The notes: generated by a model not told the origin, from the sequence alone. 64,000 nucleotides of DNA from Caulifigura coniformis (GCF_007745175.1 NZ_CP036271.1:1880154-1944153), one strand, 5' to 3'. Shown: positions 28,235 to 37,139, counted from the stretch's first letter. Made by a program: numbers and translations.

Positions 28235-28252
28235 CCCGATCGGCAATCCCCG

Positions 28253-28280
28253 CACCCCGGCTGCTCCAGCAGCCGGGGTG
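28253..28280 (+). terminator. Intrinsic terminator hairpin
   Basis: CACCCCGGCTGCT and its reverse complement are separated by two bases (the real loop will be larger) and followed by TTTCGCGTTT. It lies 18 bases after the lipoprotein stop. Confidence 0.65.
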
Positions 28281-28317
28281 TTTCGCGTTTGGCCCCGCAC
28301 CCCGCCCTCGGCCACAG

Positions 28318-28875
28318 CTACGCGCGTCCCAGACCCTGCTCGATCCGCGACAGCATGATCAGCATCGTCTCCGGCAGCGCTGCCCCCAGCTGCCGAAGCA
28401 TGTTCACCACCTGAGCCGCGGTGTAATGGCCATGCATGCACAGATGCAGCACCACGTCCGACTTGGTGTGCAGGAATCGCTGCCCCGCCCCCGTGCTGGT
28501 GCTCACTTTGGCCACCGTTTCATCCAGCCCGGCGTCAGTCAGTTCGCGGTCCCACTGCTCCCAGCGTCCTGTCAGTTCCTCCCACCGCTGCTCCAGTTCG
28601 TCCAGCGACGCAATCGCCCCTTCTCCCTCCTGATTCCCAGGAAGTTTCCCTGGCAGATCGCCCGGAGCGACCGCGGAGGGATTCCCCAGCAAAGCCTCCA
28701 GCCACACGGACTCCGCCGCGTACATGTGCAGCAGGCTCCGCCACACCGAGCCCTGCCCGATGGCCAGCGGACGACGTAACTGTTCCTCGCCGAGACTCTT
28801 CACGACCCGCATCAGGTTTCGGTTCACCCACACTCGATGAACCTGCAACCGCCGGACGACATCAGCTCCAGTCAT
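28318..28875 (-). CDS. DinB-family protein
   Basis: 185 residues from ATG 28875, which has GAGGAG upstream; an extension to 28998 has no support. The four-helix bundle of the DinB/YfiT family is suggested by the VNRNLMRVVKSLGEEQL start, LLHMYAAESVWLEALLG with a likely metal-ligand His, and the C-terminal VVLHLCMHGHYTAAQVVNML, which supplies further His ligands. Family members are small metal-binding proteins, often thiol-dependent transferases, but the substrate is unknown. The gene stands alone on the minus strand, convergent with the upstream lipoprotein. Confidence 0.82.
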   Translation of the reverse strand: MTGADVVRRLQVHRVWVNRNLMRVVKSLGEEQLRRPLAIGQGSVWRSLLHMYAAESVWLEALLGNPSAVAPGDLPGKLPGNQEGEGAIASLDELEQRWEELTGRWEQWDRELTDAGLDETVAKVSTSTGAGQRFLHTKSDVVLHLCMHGHYTAAQVVNMLRQLGAALPETMLIMLSRIEQGLGRA

Positions 28876-29342
28876 TCGATTCTCCTCGCAAAAAGCGGAC
28901 TGTTGTCCTTCGCATCCCCAACATCGACGTGCAAAGGAACAAAAGATCGGATGGATCACACAGATCAGGACGAACCTCTTCCTCGACGAAACGACCATCC
29001 GTGGGATCGTGTCGATCCATACTGACCTCGATTCTCAGGCGGCCGCGCCCACATCGAACGACCACGGTCGAGACGGAACACGCTCTTGCACCGACAATTC
29101 CTCTTCTTTCCGTCCCTTCCGTGGTTCCTCCTCCGACGCCCTGGGCCCCTCTCCGATCCTCGACTTCTCCTGTACCAATCTCCACTCCCCCTGATCTTCC
29201 TTTCCTTCCTTTCCTTCTGTTCCCTTTTCAAGCCCACACAGGAGCGTCCAACCACACCGTCTCCGCACAGAACCTGTTCGCTCCCGTCTGTGTCACGCCT
29301 CGGTCATCATTCATGACACGCCCCAGCCCCCTTCTAGTTCAC
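28876..29342. other. Intergenic region with pyrimidine-rich tracts
   Basis: 467 bases between divergent genes. The first part should carry the DinB-gene promoter. The stretch 29093-29229 is strikingly C/T-rich on the plus strand. Short ORFs here have biased composition and no recognisable protein features, so no gene is called. Confidence 0.45.
29191..29229 (+). repeat. Pyrimidine-rich low-complexity tract
   Basis: TTCCTTTCCTTCCTTTCC-type sequence ending in CTTCTGTTCCC. A related tract occurs at 30701-30743 and also ends in CTTCTGTTCC, so this is a recurring intergenic sequence rather than chance. Confidence 0.55.
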
Positions 29343-30134
29343 ATGCCTCTCACCCCCTGCTTCCAGATCGACGCTTTCGCCGATCGACCGTTCACCGGCA
29401 ACCCCGCCGCCGTCTGCCTGCTCGATCGCGACGTCGACGACGCCTGGATGCAGAACGTCGCCGCCGAGATGAATCTCGCGGAAACCGCCTTTGTCCGTCC
29501 CCGGGAAGACGGTTACTCCCTCCGCTGGTTCACTCCGGAGGTCGAGGTCGACCTCTGTGGCCACGCCACCCTCGCTTCCGCCCACGCCCTCTGGACCGAA
29601 GCCGCCGTTCCATCCGACCGTGCGCTCCGCTTCCACACCCGAAGCGGCCTGCTCACCTGCGTCCGCCGCGGTGAACAGATCACCATGGACTTCCCCGCCG
29701 TTCTTTCCGAACAGGTCTCCCCCAGGCCCGAACTGCTCGAGGCGCTCGGAACCACGGCCGAATGGGCCGGCCGCTCGCAATGGGACGACCTCGTCCTCCT
29801 CCGGGACGCCGCGGCCCTTGCCGTTCTGCGACCTGACATGCGTCGCCTGCGCGAGGTCACCACGCGCGGAGTCATCGTCACCGCCCCGTCCGATGATCCC
29901 CGCATCGATTTCGTCTCCCGCTTCTTCGCCCCCCGCGTCGGCATCGATGAAGACCCCGTCACCGGATCGGCCCACTGCTGCCTCGGCCCCTTCTGGGCGG
30001 CCCGGCTCGGAAAAACCGACCTCACCGGCTACCAGGCGTCCCGCCGTGGCGGCACGGTCGGCGTTTGCGTCGACGGAGACCGCGTTGAATTGAGCGGATC
30101 GGCCGTGACCGTGCTGCGGGGAGAATTGCTGTGA
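29343..30134 (+). CDS. PhzF family isomerase
   Basis: 263 residues from ATG 29343. FTGNPAAVCLL near the N-terminus, the catalytic Glu47 in NLAETAFV, LCGHATLASAHALW (about 73-86) and the C-terminal DEDPVTGSAHCCLGPFW are all family hallmarks. PhzF-like proteins are cytosolic diaminopimelate-epimerase-fold isomerases; only a few make phenazines, and there are no other phenazine genes here, so the substrate is unknown. The stop overlaps the start of the acetyltransferase gene as GTGA, implying one operon. Confidence 0.92.
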   Translation: MPLTPCFQIDAFADRPFTGNPAAVCLLDRDVDDAWMQNVAAEMNLAETAFVRPREDGYSLRWFTPEVEVDLCGHATLASAHALWTEAAVPSDRALRFHTRSGLLTCVRRGEQITMDFPAVLSEQVSPRPELLEALGTTAEWAGRSQWDDLVLLRDAAALAVLRPDMRRLREVTTRGVIVTAPSDDPRIDFVSRFFAPRVGIDEDPVTGSAHCCLGPFWAARLGKTDLTGYQASRRGGTVGVCVDGDRVELSGSAVTVLRGELL

Positions 30135-30583
30135 ATCCGTCCCTGTCGCTTGTCCACACGATCGACGAATCGCAACTCGAGCAACTGCACCGGCTTTACG
30201 GGAAGCAATGGTGGTCCCAGGGCCGGGCACTCGAAGACATCCGGACGATGCTCGTCCACTCCAGCAGGGTCTACGCGCTCATCGACCAGGACACCGGCCG
30301 TCTGGTCGCATTCTGTCGCGTCATGACCGACTTCGTCTTCCGTGGCATGCTCCACGACGTCATGGTGGAGGACGACTGGCAGGGCCAGGGCGTCGGGAAA
30401 CAGCTGATGGAAGCCGTCACCCGCGACCCCGACCTGTCCCGCGTCCAGTCGATCGGCCTCTGGTGCAAGCCGAACCTCGTCCCGCTCTACCAGAAGTTCG
30501 GCTTCGAACAGGCGAACGCCGACTACTGCTGGATGCAGACCGGCTCCCTCATCACCGCCACGCACGCCCCCGCCAGCCCATAA
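30131..30583 (+). CDS. GNAT family N-acetyltransferase
   Basis: 150 residues starting with GTG 30131 inside the stop of the PhzF gene. The acetyl-CoA-binding stretch VEDDWQGQGVGKQLMEAV (about 77-94, Q/RxxGxG/A) and the following LWCKPNLVPLYQKFGFEQ are typical GNAT features. It should acetylate an amine using acetyl-CoA; the acceptor is unknown. Coupling with PhzF suggests that both modify one small molecule, which is inference. Confidence 0.9.
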   Translation: MNPSLSLVHTIDESQLEQLHRLYGKQWWSQGRALEDIRTMLVHSSRVYALIDQDTGRLVAFCRVMTDFVFRGMLHDVMVEDDWQGQGVGKQLMEAVTRDPDLSRVQSIGLWCKPNLVPLYQKFGFEQANADYCWMQTGSLITATHAPASP

Positions 30584-30612
30584 CCCGCCAGCGGGAATAC
30601 AGCTCCCCGCGG

Positions 30613-30702
30613 ATCCTTCTCCCCGCCATCGAATCCGCCACTGAACTCCCCCTCTCCAGCGGGGAGAAGGTGGCCGACAGGCCGGATGAGGGGGCCAAAT
30701 CC
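30613..30702 (+). repeat. Intergenic repeat copy A (GGGGAGAAGG...GGCCGGATGAGGGG)
   Basis: Begins CCTTCTCCCCGCCA and contains GCGGGGAGAAGGTGGCCG and GGCCGGATGAGGGG. The same order and spacing occur at 31022-31110. Sequences of this kind are widespread intergenic repeats in many bacteria. Internal C-rich and G-rich halves can form a hairpin. Confidence 0.7.
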
Positions 30703-30743
30703 CCCCCCTTCCTCTTCCTTCACTTCCTTACCTTCTGTTCCAC
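30701..30743 (+). repeat. Pyrimidine-rich low-complexity tract, second copy
   Basis: C/T-rich stretch ending in CTTCTGTTCC, matching the tract at 29191-29229. Confidence 0.5.
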
Positions 30744-31021
30744 CACTCAATCAAACGCGCCCCCGAAGGTTGGGGACATGCCCTTCTCCGTTCCCTCCTG
30801 TTCAAACCCAATCCCATTCCACGCAAATCGCGCCCCGGCCGCCGCGCAACCTCCCCCGTAGGGATGGAGGACAAAAATGCAGACGCCCAAACCAGAGCCG
30901 ACCTCAGTACACACGCACCTCCTGCGCGCACTCCTCATCTTCACAAACACCCGGTGCCACTGGCTGCTCGCAGCCAGTGCAAAGCGTTGCCGAGCCCGAT
31001 ATGCCCCGAGCCCCCCGCGCG

Positions 31022-31110
31022 CTCCTTCTCCCCGCCACCACTCTCCCCACCCAACTCCCGCCCCCCTGCGGGGAGAAGGTGGCCGAAGGCCGGATGAGGG
31101 GCCCAAACCC
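31022..31110 (+). repeat. Intergenic repeat copy B
   Basis: Diverged second copy of the 30613-30702 repeat. It keeps CCTTCTCCCCGCCA, GCGGGGAGAAGGTGGCCG and AGGCCGGATGAGGGG in the same order, with differences concentrated in the middle. Confidence 0.7.
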
Positions 31111-31505
31111 GCACATTCCCGCTCCCAATTCTCCGTTCGTCCACTGACGACCTCCGCACGGCGGGGAAGTCCCCACGTCCGCGCCGACGATCTCCCCCTC
31201 CATCACGCCGTCTCACAATCCCCGTGCAACCGCCGCAGCCCCATTCCCGGACGGAATCCCCGCGCAGAGAAAAGGCAACAAGAACGGCCCGCCCCCTCAC
31301 CCGTGAACGTCTTGGTTGGGTTGCCTTCCGCCACAGCGCCAGGCCCGTCCGCCCCGTCTGCGGGGGCCCGAAAATCCGCAGCCGCAGACACAACTTTCCC
31401 CCTCACCCGGCCCCATTCCGTTGCGGCCACCCCAGATCCTCGCGACAATTCCCGATTCGAATTCGAAGACGCCCGCCAGCCCGCGGGCACGCTCTCAGGT
31501 CTCCC

Positions 31506-32096
31506 ATGCAGAAAATTGATTCCATCCGCGGACGTGCCATTCCCCTTGTGCTGGATGACATCGACACCGATCGCATCATCCCCGCCCGCTACCTCCGCTG
31601 CGTCACCTTCGACGGCCTCGGCCAGTACGCCTTCGAAGACGACCGCAAGCAGGACCCGCAGCACCCCTTCAACGACGCCCGCTTCCAGGGCGCCAGCATC
31701 CTCATCGCCGGCCGCAACTTCGGCTGCGGTTCGAGCCGCGAACACGCCCCCCAGTCGCTCATGCGCTGGGGCATCAAGGCCATCGTCGCCGAGTCCTACG
31801 CCGAGATCTTCTTCGGCAACTGCAACTCCCTCGGCATCCCGGCCGTCCGCGCCAGCCGCGAGAATCTCGAAAAACTCGCCGCCGCCATCCGCGCCGAACC
31901 GACGACCGACTGCGTCCTCGACCTCAACTCGCTCACGCTGAAATGCGGCACCCTCACGGTTCCGGTCGAAATGCCGGCCGCGGTGAAAGACTCCCTCGTG
32001 ACGGGACAGTGGGATTTCCTCGGCCAGCTTCTCGACCGCGCCGCCGATGTCGACAAGACGGCCAAAGAAATCCCCTACATGCAGTTCGCAAAATAG
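31506..32096 (+). CDS. leuD: 3-isopropylmalate dehydratase small subunit
   Basis: 196 residues from ATG 31506. DDIDTDRIIPARYL (about 18-31) and GRNFGCGSSREHAPQSLMRW (about 74-93) are the swivel-domain signatures of LeuD. With LeuC it isomerises 2-isopropylmalate to 3-isopropylmalate in leucine synthesis, in the cytosol. The length fits the usual small subunit. The large-subunit gene leuC is not next to it, which is unlike the common leuCD arrangement. An upstream extension of the frame to 31224 enters the repeat region and is rejected. Confidence 0.95.
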   Translation: MQKIDSIRGRAIPLVLDDIDTDRIIPARYLRCVTFDGLGQYAFEDDRKQDPQHPFNDARFQGASILIAGRNFGCGSSREHAPQSLMRWGIKAIVAESYAEIFFGNCNSLGIPAVRASRENLEKLAAAIRAEPTTDCVLDLNSLTLKCGTLTVPVEMPAAVKDSLVTGQWDFLGQLLDRAADVDKTAKEIPYMQFAK

Positions 32097-32165
32097 GCGA
32101 GCAGGGGGCGTGAGCCTCCTGCTGCGTGCCACGACGGAAAACTCGCCACTTCGGAGTATCGCGCC

Positions 32166-33632
32166 ATGCTGGAGCGCCTCTCGCGTCGTGATTTTGTAAC
32201 GAGTCTCTCCGCCGCATCGGTCCCGGTCGTATTCGGCGGATCACTTCACGCTGCCCAAACGCCGAGCATCGGCTTTGCCACCGGCTGCCGCGTCGGCGAG
32301 ATGACCCCCTCCTCGGCCCGAGTCTGGGTGCGGCTGACCAGCGCCGCCGACCGCGCTCCCGGCAACGGCCAGTTCGAACAGGCCAGCCGCAAAAAGCCTG
32401 ACACGCTGCCAGCGCCTCCCGATGCGGAAGTCGACCTGCTGCAGGGGGCCTGTCCGCCGGCGAACGGCCGGGTCCGAGTTCGCTACTCCAGCCATGACGC
32501 GCCGCAGACCTGGAAGTCGACCGAATGGGTCCCGGTCTCGACCGAGTCCGATGGCATTCATCACTTCGACCTTCAGGATCTGACTCCCGGCCGCGAGTAC
32601 AATTACATCGTCGAAGGGGCTGCCGCAGGAGACGACCCGCCAACACCGGTCGTCGAACTCCGCGGGATTTTTCAGACCGCCCCGACAACCAATCCGGAAA
32701 CGTCTCCGGTCACGTTCTGCGTCATGACCTGCCAGGGTTATCACGACCGCGGCCATCCGGATGGACACCCGGTCTACCCGGCGATGCACGACCAGAACCC
32801 AAACTTCGCCGTTCTCACCGGAGACCTCGTCTACTACGACAACGACCCTCCCACCGCCGTCACGCCGCGGCTCGCTCGCTACCACTGGGAGCGGATGTTC
32901 AGCCTCCCCCGGCTCCGTGAGTTCAACCGCCACTTCGGCGCCTACTGGCTCAAGGACGACCACGACACGCTCAAGAACGATTCCTGGCCAGGAACGAAAG
33001 CTGGCCAGCTCACTTTTGAAACCGGTCAGGATCTCTTTCGCCAGCAATCACCGTGGGGCGACGGTCCTTCCTATCGCACGTTCCGCTGGGGGCCGCATCT
33101 GCAGCTCTGGTTCACCGACGGCCGCGACTTCCGCTCACCCAACAACAGGAAAGACGGCCCGGAGAAAACCATCTGGGGCGCTGAACAGAAAGCCTGGTTC
33201 CAGAAGACGGTGAAGGAGAGCACGGCCGATTGGAAGGTGCTCGTCAGCCCCACGCCGCTCGTCGGCCCCGATCGCCCGAAGAAGAACGACAACCACGCCA
33301 ACGAAGGCTTCCACTACGAAGGGGACGAACTCCGCGCCTGGCTGAAGGCCAATGTCCCCGACAACTTCTTCGTCATCTGCGGCGACCGACACTGGCAGTA
33401 TCACTCCGTCCATCCGCAGTCCGGCCTCCACGAATTCTCCGCCGGCCCCGCCAGCGATGAGCACGCCGGCGGCACCCCCGGCGAAGACAAGACCTGGCAC
33501 CGCTTCCACCGCGTCAAAGGCGGCTTCCTCTCCGTCTCCATCACGCCCGGCAGCAAGGTTCCGCCGATCACCTTCCGCCACCACGACGTCGCCGGCCAGG
33601 TGGTGTACGAATTCAGTCCGCCCGCAGCCTGA
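32166..33632 (+). CDS. PhoD-like alkaline phosphatase/phosphodiesterase, Tat-exported
   Basis: 488 residues. The N-terminus LSRRDFVTSLSAASVPVVFG is a twin-arginine signal. The N-terminal Fn3-like domain is visible in GFATGCRVGEMTPSSARVWV, and the metallophosphatase domain in NFAVLTGDLVYYDND, YWLKDDHDTLKNDSWPG and FFVICGDRHWQYHS, which provide the Asp/Asn/His metal ligands of the PhoD family. It is expected to hydrolyse phosphate esters or diesters in the periplasm with Ca/Fe cofactors. It is followed by argG after about 120 bases without an obvious link. Confidence 0.9.
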   Translation: MLERLSRRDFVTSLSAASVPVVFGGSLHAAQTPSIGFATGCRVGEMTPSSARVWVRLTSAADRAPGNGQFEQASRKKPDTLPAPPDAEVDLLQGACPPANGRVRVRYSSHDAPQTWKSTEWVPVSTESDGIHHFDLQDLTPGREYNYIVEGAAAGDDPPTPVVELRGIFQTAPTTNPETSPVTFCVMTCQGYHDRGHPDGHPVYPAMHDQNPNFAVLTGDLVYYDNDPPTAVTPRLARYHWERMFSLPRLREFNRHFGAYWLKDDHDTLKNDSWPGTKAGQLTFETGQDLFRQQSPWGDGPSYRTFRWGPHLQLWFTDGRDFRSPNNRKDGPEKTIWGAEQKAWFQKTVKESTADWKVLVSPTPLVGPDRPKKNDNHANEGFHYEGDELRAWLKANVPDNFFVICGDRHWQYHSVHPQSGLHEFSAGPASDEHAGGTPGEDKTWHRFHRVKGGFLSVSITPGSKVPPITFRHHDVAGQVVYEFSPPAA

Positions 33633-33750
33633 TGACCGGCCGGGTGAACCGCCCCCTCGGATTTGCGGTCTGATTGTTGACGCCCACCGCCCGGACACGA
33701 AGATTCCTACTGCCTACCCACTACCAACCACCCACTACCCAATCCCCCAA

Positions 33751-34965
33751 ATGGAAAAAGTCGTCCTCGCCTACAGCGGCGGTCTTGATACCTCGGTCCT
33801 CGTCGGCTGGCTTCTCGATGAGGGCTACGAGGTTCACTGCGTCTACGTCGACCTGGGCCAGCCCTGCGAAGACATCCCCGCGGCCCTCGAGAAGGCCACG
33901 AAGATCGGCGCGGCGTCGTCGATCGCTGTCGACGCCAAGGAAGAACTCTGCCGCGACTTTGCCTTCCCCGTCCTGCAGTGGCAGGCAAAGTACGAATCGA
34001 TCTACCTCCTCGGAACATCGATCGCCCGCCCCCTGATTTCGAAGGTCTGCCTCCAGCGGGCCCGCGAGGTCGGCGCCACGGCCTTCGTCCACGGCGCCAC
34101 CGGAAAAGGCAACGATCAGTGCCGCTTCCAGCTCGCCGCCGAAGCCCTCGAACCCGAGCTCCGGATCATCGCCCCCTGGCGGATGGAGAGCTACCGCTCG
34201 AAGTTCCCGGGCCGCACCGCGATGCTCGAGTACTGCGCGGCGAAGAACATCCCGGTGAAGGCCTCCGTCGCGAAGCCCTACTCGAGCGACGAAAACTGCC
34301 TCCACATCAGCTACGAAGCCGGCAAGCTTGAAGATCCCGCCGTCGACGGCATTCCGATCATCGACTTCGGTATGACCGTCTCCCCGCAGGAAGCTCCCGA
34401 CAAGGAAGAGTACGTGACTGTCGGCTTCGAGCACGGCGTCCCCGTCTCAATCAACGGCAAGAAGCTTGATGCCTACAGCCTCCTGAAAACGCTGAACGAA
34501 ATCGGCGGCCGGAATGGTGTCGGCCGCATCGATATGGTCGAAAACCGCTTCGTCGGCATGAAGAGCCGCGGCGTCTATGAATCCCCCGGCATGACGTGCC
34601 TCTATTCGGCCCACCTGGCGCTGGAGCAGCTCACTCTCGATCGCGACCTCGTTCACCTCCGCGACCGCATGTCGCCGGAAGTCGCCGAGATGGTCTACTA
34701 CGGCTTCTGGTACTGCGCGAAGATGGACGCCCTTATGGCCTTCATGCGGGAAACGCAGAAGCCGGTGACCGGCGAAGTCACGCTCGGCCTCTACAAGGGC
34801 AACGTCCGTCCGACGAGCCGCAAGTCGCCCAACAGCCTGTACGACGAGGCGATCGCCACGATGGAAGGCGGCGGCAGCTACAACCAGACTGATGCGGAAG
34901 GCTTCCTCCGGATCATGGGGCTTCCGCTTCGCGTCCAGGGCAACAGCCGCAAGCGGCCCTACTGA
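33751..34965 (+). CDS. argG: Argininosuccinate synthase
   Basis: 404 residues from ATG 33751. The ATP-pyrophosphatase P-loop AYSGGLDTS is at residues 7-15. Substrate-binding segments follow: HGATGKGNDQCRF (about 115-127) and SDENCLHISYEAG (about 173-185). It joins citrulline and aspartate in arginine synthesis in the cytosol. The length is standard. The 40 bases before the ATG contain no G and no ribosome binding site, so translation initiation must be unconventional. A strong terminator follows at 34978-35014. No other arg gene is adjacent. Confidence 0.97.
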   Translation: MEKVVLAYSGGLDTSVLVGWLLDEGYEVHCVYVDLGQPCEDIPAALEKATKIGAASSIAVDAKEELCRDFAFPVLQWQAKYESIYLLGTSIARPLISKVCLQRAREVGATAFVHGATGKGNDQCRFQLAAEALEPELRIIAPWRMESYRSKFPGRTAMLEYCAAKNIPVKASVAKPYSSDENCLHISYEAGKLEDPAVDGIPIIDFGMTVSPQEAPDKEEYVTVGFEHGVPVSINGKKLDAYSLLKTLNEIGGRNGVGRIDMVENRFVGMKSRGVYESPGMTCLYSAHLALEQLTLDRDLVHLRDRMSPEVAEMVYYGFWYCAKMDALMAFMRETQKPVTGEVTLGLYKGNVRPTSRKSPNSLYDEAIATMEGGGSYNQTDAEGFLRIMGLPLRVQGNSRKRPY

Positions 34966-34977
34966 GTGGACTCATCG

Positions 34978-35014
34978 AAAAAGCCCCCGGCCGTTTTCGG
35001 CCGGGGGCTTTTTT
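34978..35014 (+). terminator. Strong intrinsic terminator of argG
   Basis: AAAAAGCCCCCGGCCG pairs perfectly with its complement across a TTTT loop and is followed by a T run. The A run on the other side also lets it act for the convergent minus-strand gene. Confidence 0.93.
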
Positions 35015-35024
35015 GTGGAACCCC

Positions 35025-36653
35025 TTACCGAGCCACCTGGAAATCGCCAACGTCGTCAGCCGTCGAACCCTCACGGGCCGGCTGCTCCTTCCGCACGTCG
35101 GCGTCGCCGAGCGTCCGCGCCGTCAACCCCGTCCCGAGGCCGGCGACAACCGCACCCGCGATGATCAGCAATCCCGCGACAATCACCGCCTGGGCATTGA
35201 AAAACGCCCCCCAGATCGACCCCGCGTCGGCCGGCCGTCCTGCGACTGTCGCGGGACGCGAACCGGCCCATCCCCCTTCCACTCCGAAAGCCGTGGCCAC
35301 AGCCGCTTCATGAATCCCGCGCCGGTCGTCACTGCGCATCGCCCGCGCGTCGGTATCGAAACCCGCCGGCAGTTCCGTGTTCTTGACTGCCGCCTGCTGT
35401 GGTTCGGCGCCCGTCGCTGCAGATGACGCGGACTCGACCTGCCTGACAAACGCAATCAGTTTCGGCTCACGCGGCACGTCTTCCGATTTCGGCTCCGGAG
35501 TTGATGAGACTTCATCGAGGCTCGCTGTGGGCTTCACTTCATCTGATGCCGCGTTCCCCGCGACGAAGTTCCCTCGCGATTCCAGGCGCTGAACATAGCG
35601 TTCGAGTCGCTCGCGTGCCGCTGCGCGTTTGAGCTTGTGCAACGCACTTTCGTCCGAAGGCTCCGCCTTCGCTTCCGCGTCATCGGCAGAGTTCAATGGC
35701 ACGTCGGCGCGATCCGTCGAAGGCTCGATCAGTTCCGCCGCCGGGGGCTCACCGGCGGTCTCATCGATGTTCCAGACGCGACTTCCCGGCGCCCTTGCCG
35801 CCAGATCGCAGACGGCCTGTTCGATCTCACTGGCGCTGGCAGCGGCCGTCCCGTTGTCGGTGAACCGAATCCGCGTCGCGCGATTCAGCTCCGCATTGAG
35901 GACGAGCCGTTCATCGGCCCGGCTGACAATCTGCACATGCCGCATCGCGCACCGGATGGACATGATGAGGCAACTGGCGGCAAGACGCACCGGTTCGAAA
36001 GGCGCGGCCAGCATGAGGTGGTCGAGTTCTTCTGCGGCGGCGTTGCGTTCCGGCCTTCGAATCCACCGCGCCCCTGGCCGCGGAGACTCTGCAAGCGTTT
36101 CGACGTACTGATTCCACCAGGCCGACGTCGCGGGCAGTTCCTGAGGGACAGCGAAGCGATTGGCGAACGCCCGGACTTCGGAAGGGGCGATCGACCTCAA
36201 CAGGACGATGATCGTTGCCCAGGAGAACATCTGCCGGGCGAGGGCGTCGCGGCCGTGCTGTTCTGCCTCGTCGAGAACGACCTGAATCAGCTGGCGGGCC
36301 TCGTGATCGCGCTGGCAGTCCGCCTGGGACGCAAGGGTCCAAGCACGGATGAGTGACGAATGAAACTCATTCCCGGGGACATTCTGCACTTCCAGTGCGC
36401 GAGCCAGATGGAACGCGAGGCTCCAGCGCCCCTGCCACATCAGATCGTGAAGAGTGCGACGCGAGCGGGCGTGATCCGGCGCAGCATCGGGGGCCTTTGG
36501 ACTCACAACGGCCGCGCGGAGGGCCTCCCGACTCGCAACCGGCCCAGGCTGCTCGTCGACGTCAGGCCCCACTAGTTGGAGAGAGAGCGTGTGCAGCTCT
36601 GCCTGGAGGTTTGCAATCCTGCTTCGGATCTCAGCCGTCGTGATGTCCGACAT
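35025..36653 (-). CDS. Hypothetical protein with C-terminal membrane helix
   Basis: 542 residues. An N-terminal coiled-coil-like segment (about 1-25) and a helical, TPR-like region (about 65-260, e.g. RTLHDLMWQGRWSLAFHLAR) are followed by a low-complexity acidic/Ala-rich linker (about 290-450) and one membrane helix (AQAVIVAGLLIIAGAVVAGL, about 485-504). No signal peptide, so the large N-terminal part is probably cytosolic with a tail anchor. It does not match a family I recognise. The short ORF ending at 36631 overlaps its start by 23 bases. It lies downstream of csrA on the same strand, but a terminator intervenes. Confidence 0.72.
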   Translation of the reverse strand: MSDITTAEIRSRIANLQAELHTLSLQLVGPDVDEQPGPVASREALRAAVVSPKAPDAAPDHARSRRTLHDLMWQGRWSLAFHLARALEVQNVPGNEFHSSLIRAWTLASQADCQRDHEARQLIQVVLDEAEQHGRDALARQMFSWATIIVLLRSIAPSEVRAFANRFAVPQELPATSAWWNQYVETLAESPRPGARWIRRPERNAAAEELDHLMLAAPFEPVRLAASCLIMSIRCAMRHVQIVSRADERLVLNAELNRATRIRFTDNGTAAASASEIEQAVCDLAARAPGSRVWNIDETAGEPPAAELIEPSTDRADVPLNSADDAEAKAEPSDESALHKLKRAAARERLERYVQRLESRGNFVAGNAASDEVKPTASLDEVSSTPEPKSEDVPREPKLIAFVRQVESASSAATGAEPQQAAVKNTELPAGFDTDARAMRSDDRRGIHEAAVATAFGVEGGWAGSRPATVAGRPADAGSIWGAFFNAQAVIVAGLLIIAGAVVAGLGTGLTARTLGDADVRKEQPAREGSTADDVGDFQVAR

Positions 36654-36921
36654 CTTGATCTTCGCTCCACTCGTGAAAACTGTTGAGGACGGCCTGCATG
36701 AGTGGATTCAGCAAGCGACATGCGCCCCGCAGGCATTCGGCCCCCCGCAGCGTAAGAATGTCGACGATCAGTCCGACCGTGACGGTTGTGCCAGTCTTCA
36801 GGGGCAAACTGGCGCCCAGAGCGCCCCATCTCTCCGCCTCGGCGGAATCTCGACCACCGACGTGCCGCCAAAGAAGCGCCGAGCGTGTTGCGGGAAGTCC
36901 ACTCACGCTGCGGAAAGGCAT
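36631..36921 (-). CDS. Possible small hypothetical protein upstream of the 542-residue protein
   Basis: About 96 residues from ATG 36921; the frame stays open to a TTG at 37062. It contains a hydrophobic stretch (TTVTVGLIVDILTLRGAECL) and ends in EDQDVGHHDG, with the stop 23 bases inside the next gene. The overlap and a plausible codon pattern argue for a real gene; the lack of a binding site and homology argue against it. The opposite strand is also open here, so the call is weak. Confidence 0.35.
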   Translation of the reverse strand: MPFRSVSGLPATRSALLWRHVGGRDSAEAERWGALGASLPLKTGTTVTVGLIVDILTLRGAECLRGACRLLNPLMQAVLNSFHEWSEDQDVGHHDG

Positions 36922-37060
36922 CACGACGGCAGCATTCTTGGAACTGCCGCCCTCGCCCCAGAGGTCGGAAACAAGAAGCGGAGGCCCGTCGCAGAACCCG
37001 GCCTGTCGACGTGAGAAGGAACACCCGGCTGGATGCTCCGCCAGACTTGATCCCAAAAAC

Positions 37061-37085
37061 AAAACCGCGCCAAGGGCGCGGTTTT
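37061..37085 (-). terminator. Terminator after csrA
   Basis: AAAACCGCGCC and GGCGCGGTTTT form a perfect 11-bp stem around an AAG loop. It lies 55 bases beyond the csrA stop and would end its transcript before the downstream minus-strand genes. Confidence 0.8.
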
Positions 37086-37139
37086 CGTGATTCCAACTCC
37101 GGAGACCTGATCGGCGACGATCGCGTGGCGACGGTGCCT

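Larger units (their letters stand above)
30584..31505. other. Repeat-bearing intergenic region, no gene seen
   Basis: 922 bases upstream of leuD. It contains two diverged copies of a roughly 90-base repeat (30613-30702 and 31022-31110) and a pyrimidine-rich tract. Open frames crossing it have no recognisable content; one runs through leuD out of frame. It looks like a sink for intergenic repeat elements. The leuD promoter must lie near its right end but was not identified. Confidence 0.6.

Noticed and set aside
29343-30583. PhzF as evidence for a phenazine gene cluster
   Set aside because: No other phz gene is nearby. PhzF-like isomerases are widespread and mostly unrelated to phenazines.
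30877-31941. 354-residue frame running through the repeat gap and across leuD
   Set aside because: It is out of frame with leuD and its translation is Pro/Arg/Ser low-complexity sequence from repeats.
36589-37090. Plus-strand frames of 135-141 codons between the 542-residue gene and csrA
   Set aside because: No binding site, composition unlike neighbours, and they cross the csrA terminator. The minus-strand frame is slightly better supported.
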